Shown: piece after piece, positions 8,765 through 19,563 of the stretch
How the letters are laid out: the number at the start of each line of letters is the position of its first letter
Numbering within the stretch: position 1 is the first letter of the stretch
DNA from: Marinobacter sp. AC-23
GTDB lineage: Bacteria; Pseudomonadota; Gammaproteobacteria; Pseudomonadales; Oleiphilaceae
Reading direction: 5' to 3'
DNA: 64,000 nt
Assembly: GCF_001858325.1 (NCBI RefSeq)
Contig: NZ_MBPP01000078.1
Location: forward strand, 60,516 to 124,515
Made by a program: the position numbers and the translations under genes
The notes under the pieces: model-generated
The model's input: only the letters and a program-made list of their open reading frames with translations
The model's database searches: none
Told to the model about the DNA's origin: nothing

Positions 8765-11616
8765 CTACATGGCCTCGATATCTGTGCGCTGCTGGTTCAA
8801 CCGGCTCAGGTTATTCCGAACCTCCGCCAGCTTCTCCTGCTCCTTGGCTACAACCTCCGCCGGTGCCTTGGCAGTGAACTTCTCATTACTCAGCTTGCCT
8901 TCAAAACGCCCGATTTCCTTTTGCAGGCGCTCAAGCTCCTTATCCAGGCGCTTCAGCTCCGCATCCTTATCGATCAGCCCGGCCATGGGCACCAGCACTT
9001 CCATATCGCCAACCAATTGAGTGGTACTCATGGGAGCGTTGTCGCCCTCAAACCACTCGAGGCTTTCCAGCTTTGCCAGAGAACTCAGGAACTGACGGTT
9101 CTCGTTCATTCGGCGCTGACCATCGGCGCTGCTGCCGCGGAGAAGAACCGGAATCTTCTTGGCCGGAGAAATGTTCATCTCGCCACGAATATTGCGCACT
9201 GCCACAATCACACCTTTAAGCCATTCGATATCCTCGACGGCTTGTGCGTCGTGCTTGCTGGCGTCCACCTGCGGGAATGGCTGCAGCATAATGCTGTCAC
9301 CGGTTTTGTCGGCCAGCGGCGCAATGCGCTGCCAGATTTCTTCCGTGATAAACGGCATGATAGGGTGGGCCAGGCGCAGAACGGTTTCCAGCACGCGCAC
9401 CAGAGTGCGTCGGGTACCGCGTTTGGCTTCGGCACTGCCAGATTCGTCGCTCAACGAAGGCTTGGACAACTCCAGATACCAGTCGCAGTATTCGTTCCAG
9501 ATGAACTCATACAGCGCGTGGGAAGCCAAATCGAAGCGGTACTGATCCAGGTGGCGGGTCACATCCTGCTCGCACTGCTGCAGTGCGCTGACAATCCAAC
9601 GATCTGCCAGCGATAGCTCAACTGGCTCGCCATTTACGCCGCAATCTTCATTTTCGGTGTTCATGAGTACGTAGCGGGCTGCGTTCCACAGCTTGTTGCA
9701 GAAGTTGCGGTAGCCTTCCAGGCGCTTCATGTCCCAGTTGATATCGCGGCCGGTGGTGGCCATGGCTGCCAGGGTAAAACGCAGGGCGTCGGTGCCGTGA
9801 GCAGAGATGCCTTCCGGGAATTCTTTTTCGGTCTGCTTGGCAATTTTCTTTGCCAGCTTGGGCTGCATCAGGTTGCCGGTGCGCTTCTCAAGCAGCGGCG
9901 CCAGATCGATGCCATCGATCATATCCAGTGGGTCGATCACGTTGCCCTTGGATTTGGACATTTTGTCGCCGTGCTCATCGCGGATTAGGCCGGTCACGTA
10001 TACGGTCTTGAATGGAACCTGGGGCGTGCCGTCTTCATTTTTCATGAAGTGCATGGTCATCATGATCATCCGGGCAACCCAGAAGAAAATGATGTCGAAA
10101 CCAGTAACCAAAACATCGGTAGGGTGGAAGGTCTTCAGGCGCTCGGTGATTTCCGGCCAGCCAGAGTGCCAAAGGTCCACAGGGCAGAACTGAACCAAGT
10201 GTCCAGCACATCGTCGTCCTGCTTCAGCGCAAAATCCGGTGCCAAATTGTGCTTCTGGCGGACTTCCTCTTCACTGCGGCCCACGTAGATATTGCCCTCG
10301 GTGTCATACCAGGCCGGAATGCGGTGGCCCCACCACAGCTGCCGGGAGATGCACCAGTCCTGAATGTCGCGCATCCAGGAAAAGTACATGTTCTCGTACT
10401 GCTTGGGTACAAACTGGATGCGGCCGTCTTCAACCGCTTCAATGGCAGGCTTGGCCAAGGTTTTTGCATCGGCAAACCATTGGTCCGTCAGCATTGGCTC
10501 AATGATCAGACCAGAACGGTCACCACGGGGCACGCTCAGTACGTGGTCTTCTACTTGCTGCACCAGGCCGGCAGCTTCCATGTCAGCCACGATCTGCTTG
10601 CGAGCATCTTCTCGTGTCATTCCAGCGTAGGCTGCGGGTAGGCTGTCATCCAATTCTGTATTTTCGGTGCCGTCGCTGTTGAACACCTCTGCCTGTTCAC
10701 GGATGTTCGCGTCTTGGGTGAGCACGTTCATCATCGGCAGGCTGTTGCGCTTGCCCACGGCGTAGTCGTTAAAGTCGTGAGCCGGGGTAATCTTCACACA
10801 ACCGGAGCCTTTTTCCGGGTCGGCGTGGTGATCGGCAATTACCGGAATGCGGCGGTTCACCAGCGGCAGCATGACAAACTTGCCGATCAGGTGCTGGTAG
10901 CGCTCGTCATCTGGGTGTACAGCGACAGCGGTATCGCCCAGCATGGTTTCCGGGCGAGTGGTCGCGACGACCAAGTAGTCTTTGCCATCTTGCGTAGTGG
11001 CACCGTCGGCCAGCGGGTAACGCAGGTGCCAGAAAAAGCCTTTTTCTTCCTTGTTCTCAACTTCCAGATCAGAAATAGCGGTGTGCAGTTTCGGATCCCA
11101 GTTCACCAGGCGCTTGCCACGGTATACCAGGCCGTCTTCGTACAGACGAACAAAGACTTCCTGCACGGCTTTGTAAAAACCGTCGTCCATGGTGAAGCGC
11201 TCGGTGTCCCAGTCCACCGAGTTGCCCAGCCGGCGCATTTGGTCGGTTATCGTGCCGCCAGACTCTTCTTTCCACTCCCTGATACGCTTTATGAAGTCTT
11301 CGCGACCCAGGTCGTGGCGGGTTTTGCCTTCTTCCGCCGCCAGTTTGCGCTCAACAACCATTTGCGTGGCGATACCTGCGTGGTCACTGCCTACCTGCCA
11401 CAGGGTGTTGTGGCCCTGCATGCGCTTGTAGCGGGTGAGTGTGTCCATAATGGTGTGCTGAAAGGCGTGGCCCATGTGCAGGCTGCCGGTCACATTGGGC
11501 GGCGGGATAGCGAGGCTGTAAGACTCACCTTCGCCACTGGGGCGGAAGTAGCCTTTGGATTCCCAGTTTTCGTACCACTGGCGCTCAATGTTTTCTGGCT
11601 GGTAGGTTTTTTCCAT
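8765..11616 (-). CDS. valS: Valine--tRNA ligase (frame broken)
   Basis: Class I aminoacyl-tRNA synthetase that charges tRNA-Val and edits mis-activated threonine. The HIGH-type motif is in PPPNVTGSLHMGHAF and the KMSKS motif in GDKMSKSKGNVIDP. The C-terminal coiled-coil arm (LKRLDKELERLQKEIGRFEG) is present. The frame breaks at plus-strand CC 10163-10164. One extra G on the coding strand restores LWTFGTLGWPEITERLK and a 950-residue protein, the normal length. The gene is single-copy and essential, so the break is most likely a sequence error. It lies between holC (96 bp upstream) and panE (2 bp downstream). Confidence 0.96.
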
Positions 11617-11712
11617 GGGTTTTTCTGGCGACCGTTTGATTGATTCACAAGGGGAAATTGAAATCCTGGATTATACATGGTCAGCCGGATTGCGGCGAAC
11701 CGGAACGCGAGG

Positions 11713-12231
11713 CTAGCGCTTTCTTTGGTCGTGCACTTGAGGCTCTATACCCAGCGCCCTGAGTTGTTTGAAGTGTGCCCTGGCTTGGTTGAGGACTGCA
11801 GGATCGTTGTGGGCCACCAAAGCGAGGCGCTTGAACCTGTCTGCATTTGCCGGAAGCGTCTCCGAGAGAATGATAACGGTATCCCAGTCTTCAGCTATTG
11901 GTGGGCATAACAGAATGCCGACAGGGTCGGTACAGGGTGTGGCGGCGTCGGGTATGACGCTGTGAGGGATGAACGCATCCGGGCTGAAATTCCAGATCAG
12001 GTTGTCCAGTTCTTCGGCCTGTTGTGTTGTATCACATACGATGCACACCCGGTCGCCTTGCTGCCAGGCTTTGTTTACAAGCTTGGTAGCGTGCAGGTGG
12101 CGGGCGGCCGGGGTGTCCTGCAGCAGAATGTGGAACCAATAACGTTGGTTCTTTGCCTGCTGCTCGGAGTCACCGGCAGCAGAGCTGCCGGTTTGTGTTG
12201 TCGGACTGCTTCTCACATGACTATCCGGCAT
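11713..12231 (-). CDS. holC: DNA polymerase III chi subunit
   Basis: Chi clamp-loader accessory subunit, which links the polymerase III holoenzyme to SSB on the lagging strand. 172 residues. The recognisable core starts at QRYWFHILLQD and includes KLVNKAWQQGDRVCIVCD, ELDNLIWNFSPDAFIPHSV and GILLCPPIAEDWDTVIIL, which match the chi fold. The first 25-30 residues are a polar Ser/Thr/Gln-rich extension absent from E. coli HolC, with no internal Met as an alternative start. The start overlaps the pepA 3' end by 11 bp. The pepA-holC-valS order is a classic gammaproteobacterial arrangement and supports the call. Confidence 0.88.
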   Translation of the reverse strand: MPDSHVRSSPTTQTGSSAAGDSEQQAKNQRYWFHILLQDTPAARHLHATKLVNKAWQQGDRVCIVCDTTQQAEELDNLIWNFSPDAFIPHSVIPDAATPCTDPVGILLCPPIAEDWDTVIILSETLPANADRFKRLALVAHNDPAVLNQARAHFKQLRALGIEPQVHDQRKR

Positions 12232-13710
12232 GGGACATCAAGTAATCGACCAGCAGGGGAACCGGGCGACCGGAGGAGCCTTTGGCCTTGCCGGAGTGCC
12301 AAGCGGTGCCGGCGATGTCGAGATGGGCCCAGCGATATTCCTTGGTGAAGCGCGACAGGAAGCAGGCAGCGGTTATGGTGCCCGCTGAGCGGCCGCCGAT
12401 GTTGGCCATGTCGGCAAAATTGCTGTCCAGCAGGCTCTGGTATTCATCCCATAGCGGCAGGCGCCAAGCTTTGTCGCTGGCACGGTCACCGGCGGCCAGC
12501 AGTTCGTTTGCCAGCTCATCGTTGTTGGCCAGCAAGCCGGTAGCTTCGTGGCCAAGAGCAACAATGCAGGCGCCGGTGAGGGTGGCTAGATCTATCACCG
12601 CCTCCGGGTCGAACTTCTTCACGTAGGTGAGGGCGTCGCACAGTACCAGGCGGCCTTCGGCATCTGTGTTGAGAATTTCAACGGTCTGGCCCGACATGGT
12701 GGTCACAATATCGCCTGGGCGGGCGGCGTTGCCATCCGGCATGTTTTCAGCGGCAGCAATAACGGCAACCACATTGATTTTCGGTTGGATTTCCGCAAGC
12801 ACCTGCATGGCACCGAATACGGCTGCGGACCCGCCCATGTCGTATTTCATCTCATCCATGCCAGCGCCTGGCTTAAGGCTGATGCCGCCAGTGTCGAAGG
12901 TGATGCCCTTACCCACAAGAACATGGGGTTTGTCTTTGGCGTTGCCGCCGCGATATTCCATAACAATCAGGCGCGGTGGCTGGGTGCTGCCTTGGCCAAC
13001 CGCCAGAAGCGAGTTCATGCCCAGCTTTTTCATCTGTTTTTCATCAAGAATCTCGGTCTTGATGCATTCGTGGTCGGCCGCCATTTTGCTTGCCTGTTCT
13101 GCCAACCACACCGGGTGGCAAATGTTAGGTGGCATGTTGCCAAGGTCGCGGGTGTAATTCATGCCGCGGCCAGTGGCCAAGCCCAGGTTGAAAGCTTCCT
13201 TCTGGGCTTTGCCGGTGCCAGAAGCGGCCACCAGTACCTTGTTGAGTTTCCGTGCGGCGGGCTTCTCGCTCTTGAAATCGCTGAACAGATAGAGCTGCTC
13301 TTCAAGTGTGCGACCAATCAGGCTAAGTTTTGCTAACTCTGAACCAGTCTTTTCGTCGCCGGTTATCGCAGTATCTGAAAGGGCAATGAGCACACTTTTC
13401 GAAGGGCCGTCCTTGAGAGCGCCGGTCATTGCGCTCAGCGCTTTGCGGAAGCTGGCGCTATTGCGGTCGGCGTCTTTCCCGGTGCCGATAATAAGCAGCC
13501 TGCTCCAGGCTGGTCGTTAAGCGGCACCATGTTTGCCTCTGCATTTTTGCCGCTGACATCACCGGCTTTTTGGAGTTTGCTGATCAGCCCGCCCAATGCA
13601 CCGTCTGCCTCGGTGGTGGAGGTCGGCCAATCGCCTTTTTCTGGAAGGGCGACGACCAAACAGTCGGCTTTGGTGCTCGTAATGGCATTGCTGTTCAGGC
13701 TGAAGTTCAT
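12221..13710 (-). CDS. pepA: Cytosol (leucyl) aminopeptidase PepA (frame broken)
   Basis: M17 dinuclear metallo-aminopeptidase that removes N-terminal residues from peptides. Homologues also bind DNA in site-specific recombination and carAB control. The true start is the ATG at 13710 (MNFSLNSNAITSTKADCLVV). The frame breaks at plus-strand CC 13499-13500. One extra coding-strand G gives GAGLLIIGTGKDADRNSA and a 496-residue protein. The metal and catalytic segments VGKGITFDTGGISLKPG and NTDAEGRLVLCDAL are intact in the C-terminal domain. It heads the minus-strand run to holC and valS and is divergent from lptF. The 248-bp space between them shows no motif I can name. Confidence 0.95.
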
Positions 13711-13958
13711 GGAAACTCCTTTAATTGTCCGGGGATGCCGCTGCGGTGAGCGGCGAGAATGATTTGATTCTATACCACCAAGCATTGGGGTTTGGAGGCG
13801 GATTATCAAGTTGGGATAGCAAGTTGCTTCACTTTGTCGACACTTAATCTGTCGCGGCCTTAACGTCTGCGCACTGTCATTCAGCCTCAAGGTTACATAG
13901 AATACGCGCAGTTTTCCCATTCCTTCATGTTCCGGTTTACACGGGCAGAGAAACCGTT

Positions 13959-15062
13959 TTGAGCATTATTTTTCGCTATCTCATACGTCAGGTTATGGTC
14001 AGCATGGTTGCCGTTTCGGGCATCCTTTTGTTGGTGTTCATGAGTGGGCGTTTTATCAAATACCTTGCCGCTGCCGCTGAGGGCAAAATCGCACCAGGTG
14101 TGCTGTTTGAGATCATGGCCTATCGCTTCCCTGGGTTCCTTGAGCTCATCCTTCCGCTAGGGCTGTTTATCGGCATATTGCTCGCCTATGGACGGATGTA
14201 TCTGGAAAGCGAGATGACCGTGCTTTCCGCCTGTGGTTTGAGTGATCGCCAGCTGCTTTCAAAAACCCTGATGGGCAGTCTTGTGGTGATGCTGGTTGTC
14301 GGAAGCATGAGTCTGGTAGTTTCGCCCTGGGGCATGAAACAGGTCGAGAAAATCTTTGCCGAACAGGCGAAGGCAACAGAGTTCGACTTGCTTGCGCCGG
14401 GTCGCTTTCAGGAGCTTTCCTCCGGTGGGCGTGTGACCTATACCGAAGCGCTCAGTGACGATAAACGTGAGCTCAAAGGTGTGTTTATTGCCGAGTACGG
14501 CAGCAACGGAGAGGGTGTGAGTGTCATTGCTGCTGAGGCCGGATCCCAGTTAATTGATGAGGAAACCGGGAGTCGCTTCCTTATTTTGGAAAATGGTGCT
14601 CGTTTTGATGGCGTACCCGGTCAGCTGGATTATCAGGTTACCGGCTTTGAAGCCTATGGTTTGAAGATTCGTAGCGGTAGCCGTGGCGATGTGGAGCTGG
14701 ACGAAGGGGTAACTACTGGCCAACTCATGCGCTCGGATGACCCCAGAGATAGGGCTTTGTTGCATTGGCGTTTTTCGTTGCCACTGATTGTCCCAATTGT
14801 AACGCTGTTGGCGGTTCGGCTGAGCAGGGTAAACCCCCGACAAGGCCGGTTTTTTCATTTGCTGCCCGCCATGCTGGTTTATGTTGCATATCTGGGGTTG
14901 CTCATAGCGGCCCGTGATGCAATGTCCGAGGGTAAAGTGCCTGAATGGCTGGGCATGCTTTGGGTACACGCTATCTTCCTGGCATTGGGCTTGTGGCTAC
15001 ATTTTGGCCCTGCGTGGCTTTACAAGCGAAAGGTACAGCGGGAAGGACTAGCCAATGCATAA
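13959..15062 (+). CDS. lptF: LPS export ABC transporter permease LptF
   Basis: With LptG and LptB2C, extracts lipopolysaccharide from the inner membrane and pushes it along the LptA bridge. 367 residues. It begins MSIIFRYLIRQVMVSMVAVSGI, has an N-terminal membrane helix group (about residues 10-120), a periplasmic beta-jellyroll (about 130-265) and three C-terminal helices with LLHWRFSLPLIVPIVTLLAV. The start is a TTG at 13959, the only sensible in-frame one. The end overlaps lptG by 8 bp, so the two are translationally coupled. Confidence 0.94.
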   Translation: MSIIFRYLIRQVMVSMVAVSGILLLVFMSGRFIKYLAAAAEGKIAPGVLFEIMAYRFPGFLELILPLGLFIGILLAYGRMYLESEMTVLSACGLSDRQLLSKTLMGSLVVMLVVGSMSLVVSPWGMKQVEKIFAEQAKATEFDLLAPGRFQELSSGGRVTYTEALSDDKRELKGVFIAEYGSNGEGVSVIAAEAGSQLIDEETGSRFLILENGARFDGVPGQLDYQVTGFEAYGLKIRSGSRGDVELDEGVTTGQLMRSDDPRDRALLHWRFSLPLIVPIVTLLAVRLSRVNPRQGRFFHLLPAMLVYVAYLGLLIAARDAMSEGKVPEWLGMLWVHAIFLALGLWLHFGPAWLYKRKVQREGLANA

Positions 15063-16115
15063 AATTGACCATTATGTAATGCGCAATGTTGGCGGCGCTA
15101 TGCTTCTGGTGATGGTTGTGGTGCTGTCGTTGGATTTGATTTTTGCGTTCGTTGCGGAACTCGACGATACCCGAAATAACTATCAGATCCTGAACGCACT
15201 CTGGTACGTGGTTCTTACTCTGCCACGCCGGATATACGACTACCTGCCATTGGGCGCGTTTATGGGCTGCCTGATTGGGCTGGGCACAATGGCAGGAGCC
15301 TCTGAGCTTACGGTCATTCGTGCCGCTGGGGTGTCCCTCAAGCGGGTTGTTTGGTCGGCAATGAAGCCGGCTTTGGTTATCGTTTTGGCGGGAGTTCTTA
15401 TCGGTGAATACGTAGCGCCACCAGCGGAGCGAACTGCCCAAAGCTATAAAGCCGTTGCTCTTGGCGCTGGCCAAAATGTTGCAGCGGCCCATGGTGTATG
15501 GCATCGAGAAGGGAATGTCTTTATGCACCTTAACGCGGTGCAGCCGAACGGCGTACTGCACGGCATTTCCATGTTTCGCTTTGATGATCAGCGCCAGTTA
15601 ATAGCGGCCAGTTTTTCGGAACGTGCGATTTATCAGGGTGATCACTGGTTGCTGGAAAATTCCACCACCACACGCCTGGAAGGAGACTCAACAAGCCGCG
15701 AAAATCATAAAACCTGCGCTGGGATACAGGCTTGTCGCCCGGTGTGTTGAGTGTGTTGATCGTAAAGCCCGAAAATCTTTCCATGACGGGCCTGTACACT
15801 TACGCAAGCTATCTTGGCGACCAGGAACTGAATGGCTCACCATACTGGCTGGCGTTTTGGAAGAAGGCTCTGATGCCGCTGGGTACCGGCGTGATGGCGC
15901 TGGTGGCGATTTCCTTTATCTTCGGGCCCTTGCGCTCGGTTACCATGGGTTTTCGTGTGTTTACCGGTCTGCTCGTGGGGTTGCTGTTCAAGTACATGCA
16001 GGATTTGCTCGGCCCCATGAGCTTGGTTTTCGGGTTTAACCCAGTGCTTGCGGTTCTCGTGCCGATTGCGGTGAATGCGGTATTTGGTGCCGTATTGATG
16101 CGCCGGGCAGGGTAG
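15055..16115 (+). CDS. lptG: LPS export ABC transporter permease LptG (frame broken)
   Basis: Partner permease of LptF in the LptB2FGC lipopolysaccharide extractor. It starts MHKIDHYVMRNVGGAMLLVM. The frame breaks near 15709-15714 (AAAACC). One extra C restores HKTLRWDTGLSPGVLSVL, matching the TLRWD segment of LptG, and gives 353 residues. The C-terminal membrane part ALVAISFIFGPLRSVTMGFRV, including the family's FGPLR segment, is intact in the second frame. The gene is essential in most LPS-bearing bacteria, so a sequencing error is the likely cause. The 3' end faces the RDD gene 17 bp away. Confidence 0.94.
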
Positions 16116-16132
16116 CCTGCCTGGCGAATGGT

Positions 16133-16684
16133 TTAGCCGGCCTTCGGTTTTGTGGCCAAGCTGACAACAACGCTGTCTGAAAATCGGTCGGTTAGTGAAA
16201 GCCCGTTTACCGGGAAGGACAGTGCAATCATGGCAGGAACCGATAGGAAGAGCGTTGCCGCGCCTAGGTAGTAGCCAGCCAGCAGAGCCAGAAATAACAC
16301 AACGGCGGCGGTTACGTAGCGCCGAAGAGCCTGGCTCCAGCTTACGGATGTGCCATCCAGGTTTTCTATACGTACGCGCCATACCTGCATGCCGAGTGTT
16401 TGCCCGATACGTGTCCAGAAATAGGCAAAGAACAAATACATCACCAGAAATAGCACAAACGTCAGGCCGGGGTCTCCGGATAACTGACCCGTTTCAGCTT
16501 TTTGCAGAGGGGCATCCCAGTCGGTGACCCAGCCGTTCGCCCAGCCAGTTATCATGGTGTAAGCACCGGTGGTAACCAGGAGCACGGCAATGCTGATCAG
16601 GCCGTCGTAAACAATAGCGAGGAATCGTTTAAGAAACGACGCTGGGGGGAGTAGTTCATCAGCGGCGTGGAAGCGGCGGGGCAT
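16133..16684 (-). CDS. RDD family membrane protein
   Basis: Small polytopic inner-membrane protein with an RDD domain; substrate unknown. 183 residues with helices near 20-45, 75-100 and 128-160. The family's Arg-Asp-Asp position appears as RFLAIVYDGLI, and TLGMQVWRVRIENLDG follows the second helix as in other members. It is convergent with lptG and divergent from alaS. Similar genes lie next to lptFG in pseudomonads. Confidence 0.82.
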   Translation of the reverse strand: MPRRFHAADELLPPASFLKRFLAIVYDGLISIAVLLVTTGAYTMITGWANGWVTDWDAPLQKAETGQLSGDPGLTFVLFLVMYLFFAYFWTRIGQTLGMQVWRVRIENLDGTSVSWSQALRRYVTAAVVLFLALLAGYYLGAATLFLSVPAMIALSFPVNGLSLTDRFSDSVVVSLATKPKAG

Positions 16685-16825
16685 GGGGTCTCCTGTGATG
16701 TTTCACGTTTTTCATGTACTCGGCGTGTGCTAGAGTAGCCGATTTACACACGCATGTAAGTATTCGTATTCAATCGCGGATCCGGCCGTTTTACGGTGGG
16801 ATTTATGGAAAGGTATCAACGGGCT

Positions 16826-19454
16826 ATGAAAACCGCAGAGTTGCGACAGGCGTTTCTTGATTATTTTAAGCAGCAAGGTCACTCCATTGTTTCAAGCAGC
16901 TCGCTGGTGCCAGTGGATGATCCAACATTGCTGTTCACCAACGCTGGAATGAACCAGTTTAAAGACGTGTTTCTTGGCCGTGAGGAGCGCGATTACAGCC
17001 GCGCCACCAGCACCCAGAAGTGTGTGCGGGCAGGCGGCAAGCATAACGATCTGGAGAATGTCGCTACACAGCACGCCACCATACGTTCTTTGAAATGCTG
17101 GGCAACTTCAGCTTTGGTGACTACTTCAAGCGTGAAGCCATCAACTACGCGTGGACCTTCCTGACCGGAGAGCAGTGGCTGAACCTGCCCTCTGAAAAGT
17201 TGTGGATAACGGTCTACGCAGACGATGACGAAGCTTACGACATCTGGAATAAAGAAGTCGGCGTACCGGCGGAGCGTATTGTCCGTATCGGCGACAACGG
17301 CGGCGCTCCCTATGCGTCAGATAACTTCTGGCAGATGGGCGATACCGGCCCGTGTGGCCCTTGTTCCGAAATTTTCTATGACCATGGCCCGAGTGTGGCC
17401 GGTGGCCCTCCCGGCAGCCCCGAGGAAGACGGCGATCGCTACATTGAAATCTGGAACGTGGTCTTCATGCAGTACAACCGCACCGCAGATGGCGAGATGC
17501 TCAACCTGCCGAAGCCGTCTGTGGATACCGGCATGGGTCTTGAGCGGGTTACAGCGGTGCTGCAGGGCGTGCACAGCAACTATGAAATAGACCTCTTCGA
17601 TGATCTGCTAAACGCGGCCTCTGCTGTGCTTGGCGGCGCTGCGACTACCGAGGCCAGCTTGCGAGTGGTTGCCGACCACATCCGCTCCTGTGCGTTCCTG
17701 ATTTCCGACGGCGTTATGCCCTCAAATGAAGGCCGTGGTTTTGTGCTTCGGCGCATTATCCGTCGTGCAGCTCGTCACGGTAACAAGTTGGGTGCTACCG
17801 GCCCATTTTTCCACAAATTAACCGGTGCGTTGGTTGAATTGATGGGAGAGGCTTTTCCCCAGCTGGTCAGCAGTCAGAAGCAGATCGAGAGAGTATTGCT
17901 GCAAGAAGAAGAGCAATTTGTAAAAACCCTGGATAAAGGCCTGCGCCTTCTTGAGCAGGACATAGCTGAGCTTGAAGGCGAGATTATTCCAGGGAAAACC
18001 ATTTTCACATTGTACGACACGTACGGTTTTCCTGTGGATCTCACCAACGACATAGCCCGTGAGCGCGGCTTGACGCTGGATTATGAAGCTATGAAAAAGC
18101 CATGGAAAGCCAGCGCGAGCGCGCCAGGGCTGCCAGTAAATTTGGCATGGATTACAACGCGGCCGGTCTGGGTATTGATGGCAAAACCGAATTTACCGGG
18201 TACGACCATATTGATGGTCACGAACGCATCCGCGCTGTGGTCGTTAATGGCGAACAGAAAACCGCAGAGGCAGGTGATGAAGCCATTGTCGTGCTGGAGC
18301 GTACGCCGTTTTATGCTGAATCCGGTGGCCAGGTGGGTGATACCGGGCTGCTGACCTGGAGTGGCGGTCGTTTCAAGGTAACCGATACCCGCAAAGACGG
18401 TGATAACCATCTGCATGTGGGCACTCTTATAGAGGGTGAGCTGTTCGAGGGCTTGGAGGTAGACGCTCGTATTGACCACGCACGCCGCGAGCGGACTCGC
18501 CGTAATCACTCGGCCACGCACCTGCTGCACGCGGCATTGCGCAAGGTGTTGGGTGAGCATGTTGGCCAGAAGGGCTCACTGGTTGATCCGGATAAGCTGC
18601 GCTTTGATTTTTCGCACTTTGAAGCCGTAACTCCGGAGCAACTGAAAGAAATCGAGCGTCAGGTAAACGAGCAGATTCTCGGTAATACCGCAGTACAGAC
18701 CGACATTACGGATATGGAGCAGGCGCAGGAAAAAGGTGCCATGGCTTTGTTCGGTGAAAAGTATGGCGATGTTGTTCGTGTGTTGAGCATGGGTACAGAC
18801 AGCTATTCCGTAGAGCTGTGCGGTGGTACTCACGTTGCTCGCACCGGCGACATAGGGCTGCTTCGTATTACATCCGAGAGCGGTATTTCTTCCGGCGTTC
18901 GTCGTATTGAAGCAGTGACCGGTTTTGGTGCGCTTGAGTGGGTGGATGAAACTGAGCGTACTCTGCGTGAAGCTGCCCGCCTGGTAAAAGGTAGCCGGGA
19001 AACGGTTATCGACAGATTGCAGCAGACCATTGAGCGTAATCGACAGCTCGAGAAGGACGTTGATGCCCTGAAAGCAAAACTTGCCAGCTCCGCAGGAAAC
19101 GATCTGGCTGACTCTGCCGTGGACGTAGGTGGCCTGAAAGTGGTTGCTTCCGAGTTGGAGGGTGCGGATCGCAAAACGCTCATGGAAACCGCCGACCAGC
19201 TGAAAAACAAGCTAGGTGAGGGCGTGGTTGTTCTCGCCAGCGTTGAGGATGGAAAGGTCACCCTGGTTGCAGGTGTCACCAAGTCTGTCACTGGTCGCAT
19301 CAAAGCGGGTGACTTGATGAAACACTTGGCGGGCTTGGTTGACGGCAAAGGCGGCGGCCGCCCCGACATGGCTCAAGGCGGCGGCAACGACCCCTCAAAG
19401 CTTGCCGATGCGCTTGCTGGGGTGCCGGAGTGGGTTAAGAAAAATATTGCCTAG
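16826..19454 (+). CDS. alaS: Alanine--tRNA ligase (two frame breaks)
   Basis: Class II synthetase that charges tRNA-Ala, with a C-terminal editing domain. I chose the ATG at 16826 (MKTAELRQAFLDYFK) because it matches the family start; in-frame starts also exist at 16796 and 16805. Two one-base losses: at 17063 one G restores [20 protein letters not shown], and at 18093 one G restores YEAMEKAMESQRERARAA. With both repaired the protein is 876 residues, family-typical. The editing-site motifs RNHSATHLLHAALR and SVELCGGTHVARTGDIG and the C-terminal GGGRPDMAQGG glycine segment are intact. It is followed by lysC and csrA, a conserved order. Confidence 0.96.
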
Positions 19455-19483
19455 GCAACTGTTTTTCTGAAGTGGCTGGGGTT

Positions 19484-19489
19484 TATAAT
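19484..19489 (+). promoter_or_regulatory. Candidate -10 box upstream of lysC
   Basis: A perfect TATAAT lies 75 bp before the lysC ATG, in the 109-bp alaS-lysC gap. No good -35 is found at 16-18 bp spacing, so an activated or weak promoter is possible. The leader is too short for a lysine riboswitch. Confidence 0.35.
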
Positions 19490-19563
19490 TCTTGCCGCTT
19501 GTTTTTTGACGGGTGGGGCGCTCCGCTCTGCCGTAGGTCTCAGATTCGGATATTGGAAAGACA

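Noticed and set aside
10714..11643. Long plus-strand ORF of 309 codons over valS
   Set aside because: It is an antisense shadow of valS. Its protein shows no family features, whereas the opposite strand has the HIGH motif and the valyl-tRNA synthetase sequence.
17063..18093. Programmed ribosomal frameshifting in alaS, gyrA, dnaE2 and others
   Set aside because: No shared slippery heptamer or downstream pseudoknot is seen. The sites differ in sequence and occur in genes not known to use recoding. One-base loss in short runs explains all of them.
19455..19563. Lysine riboswitch upstream of lysC
   Set aside because: The whole gap is 109 bp, and the leader after the -10 box about 70 bp, too short for the lysine aptamer. 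No conserved helices are recognisable.
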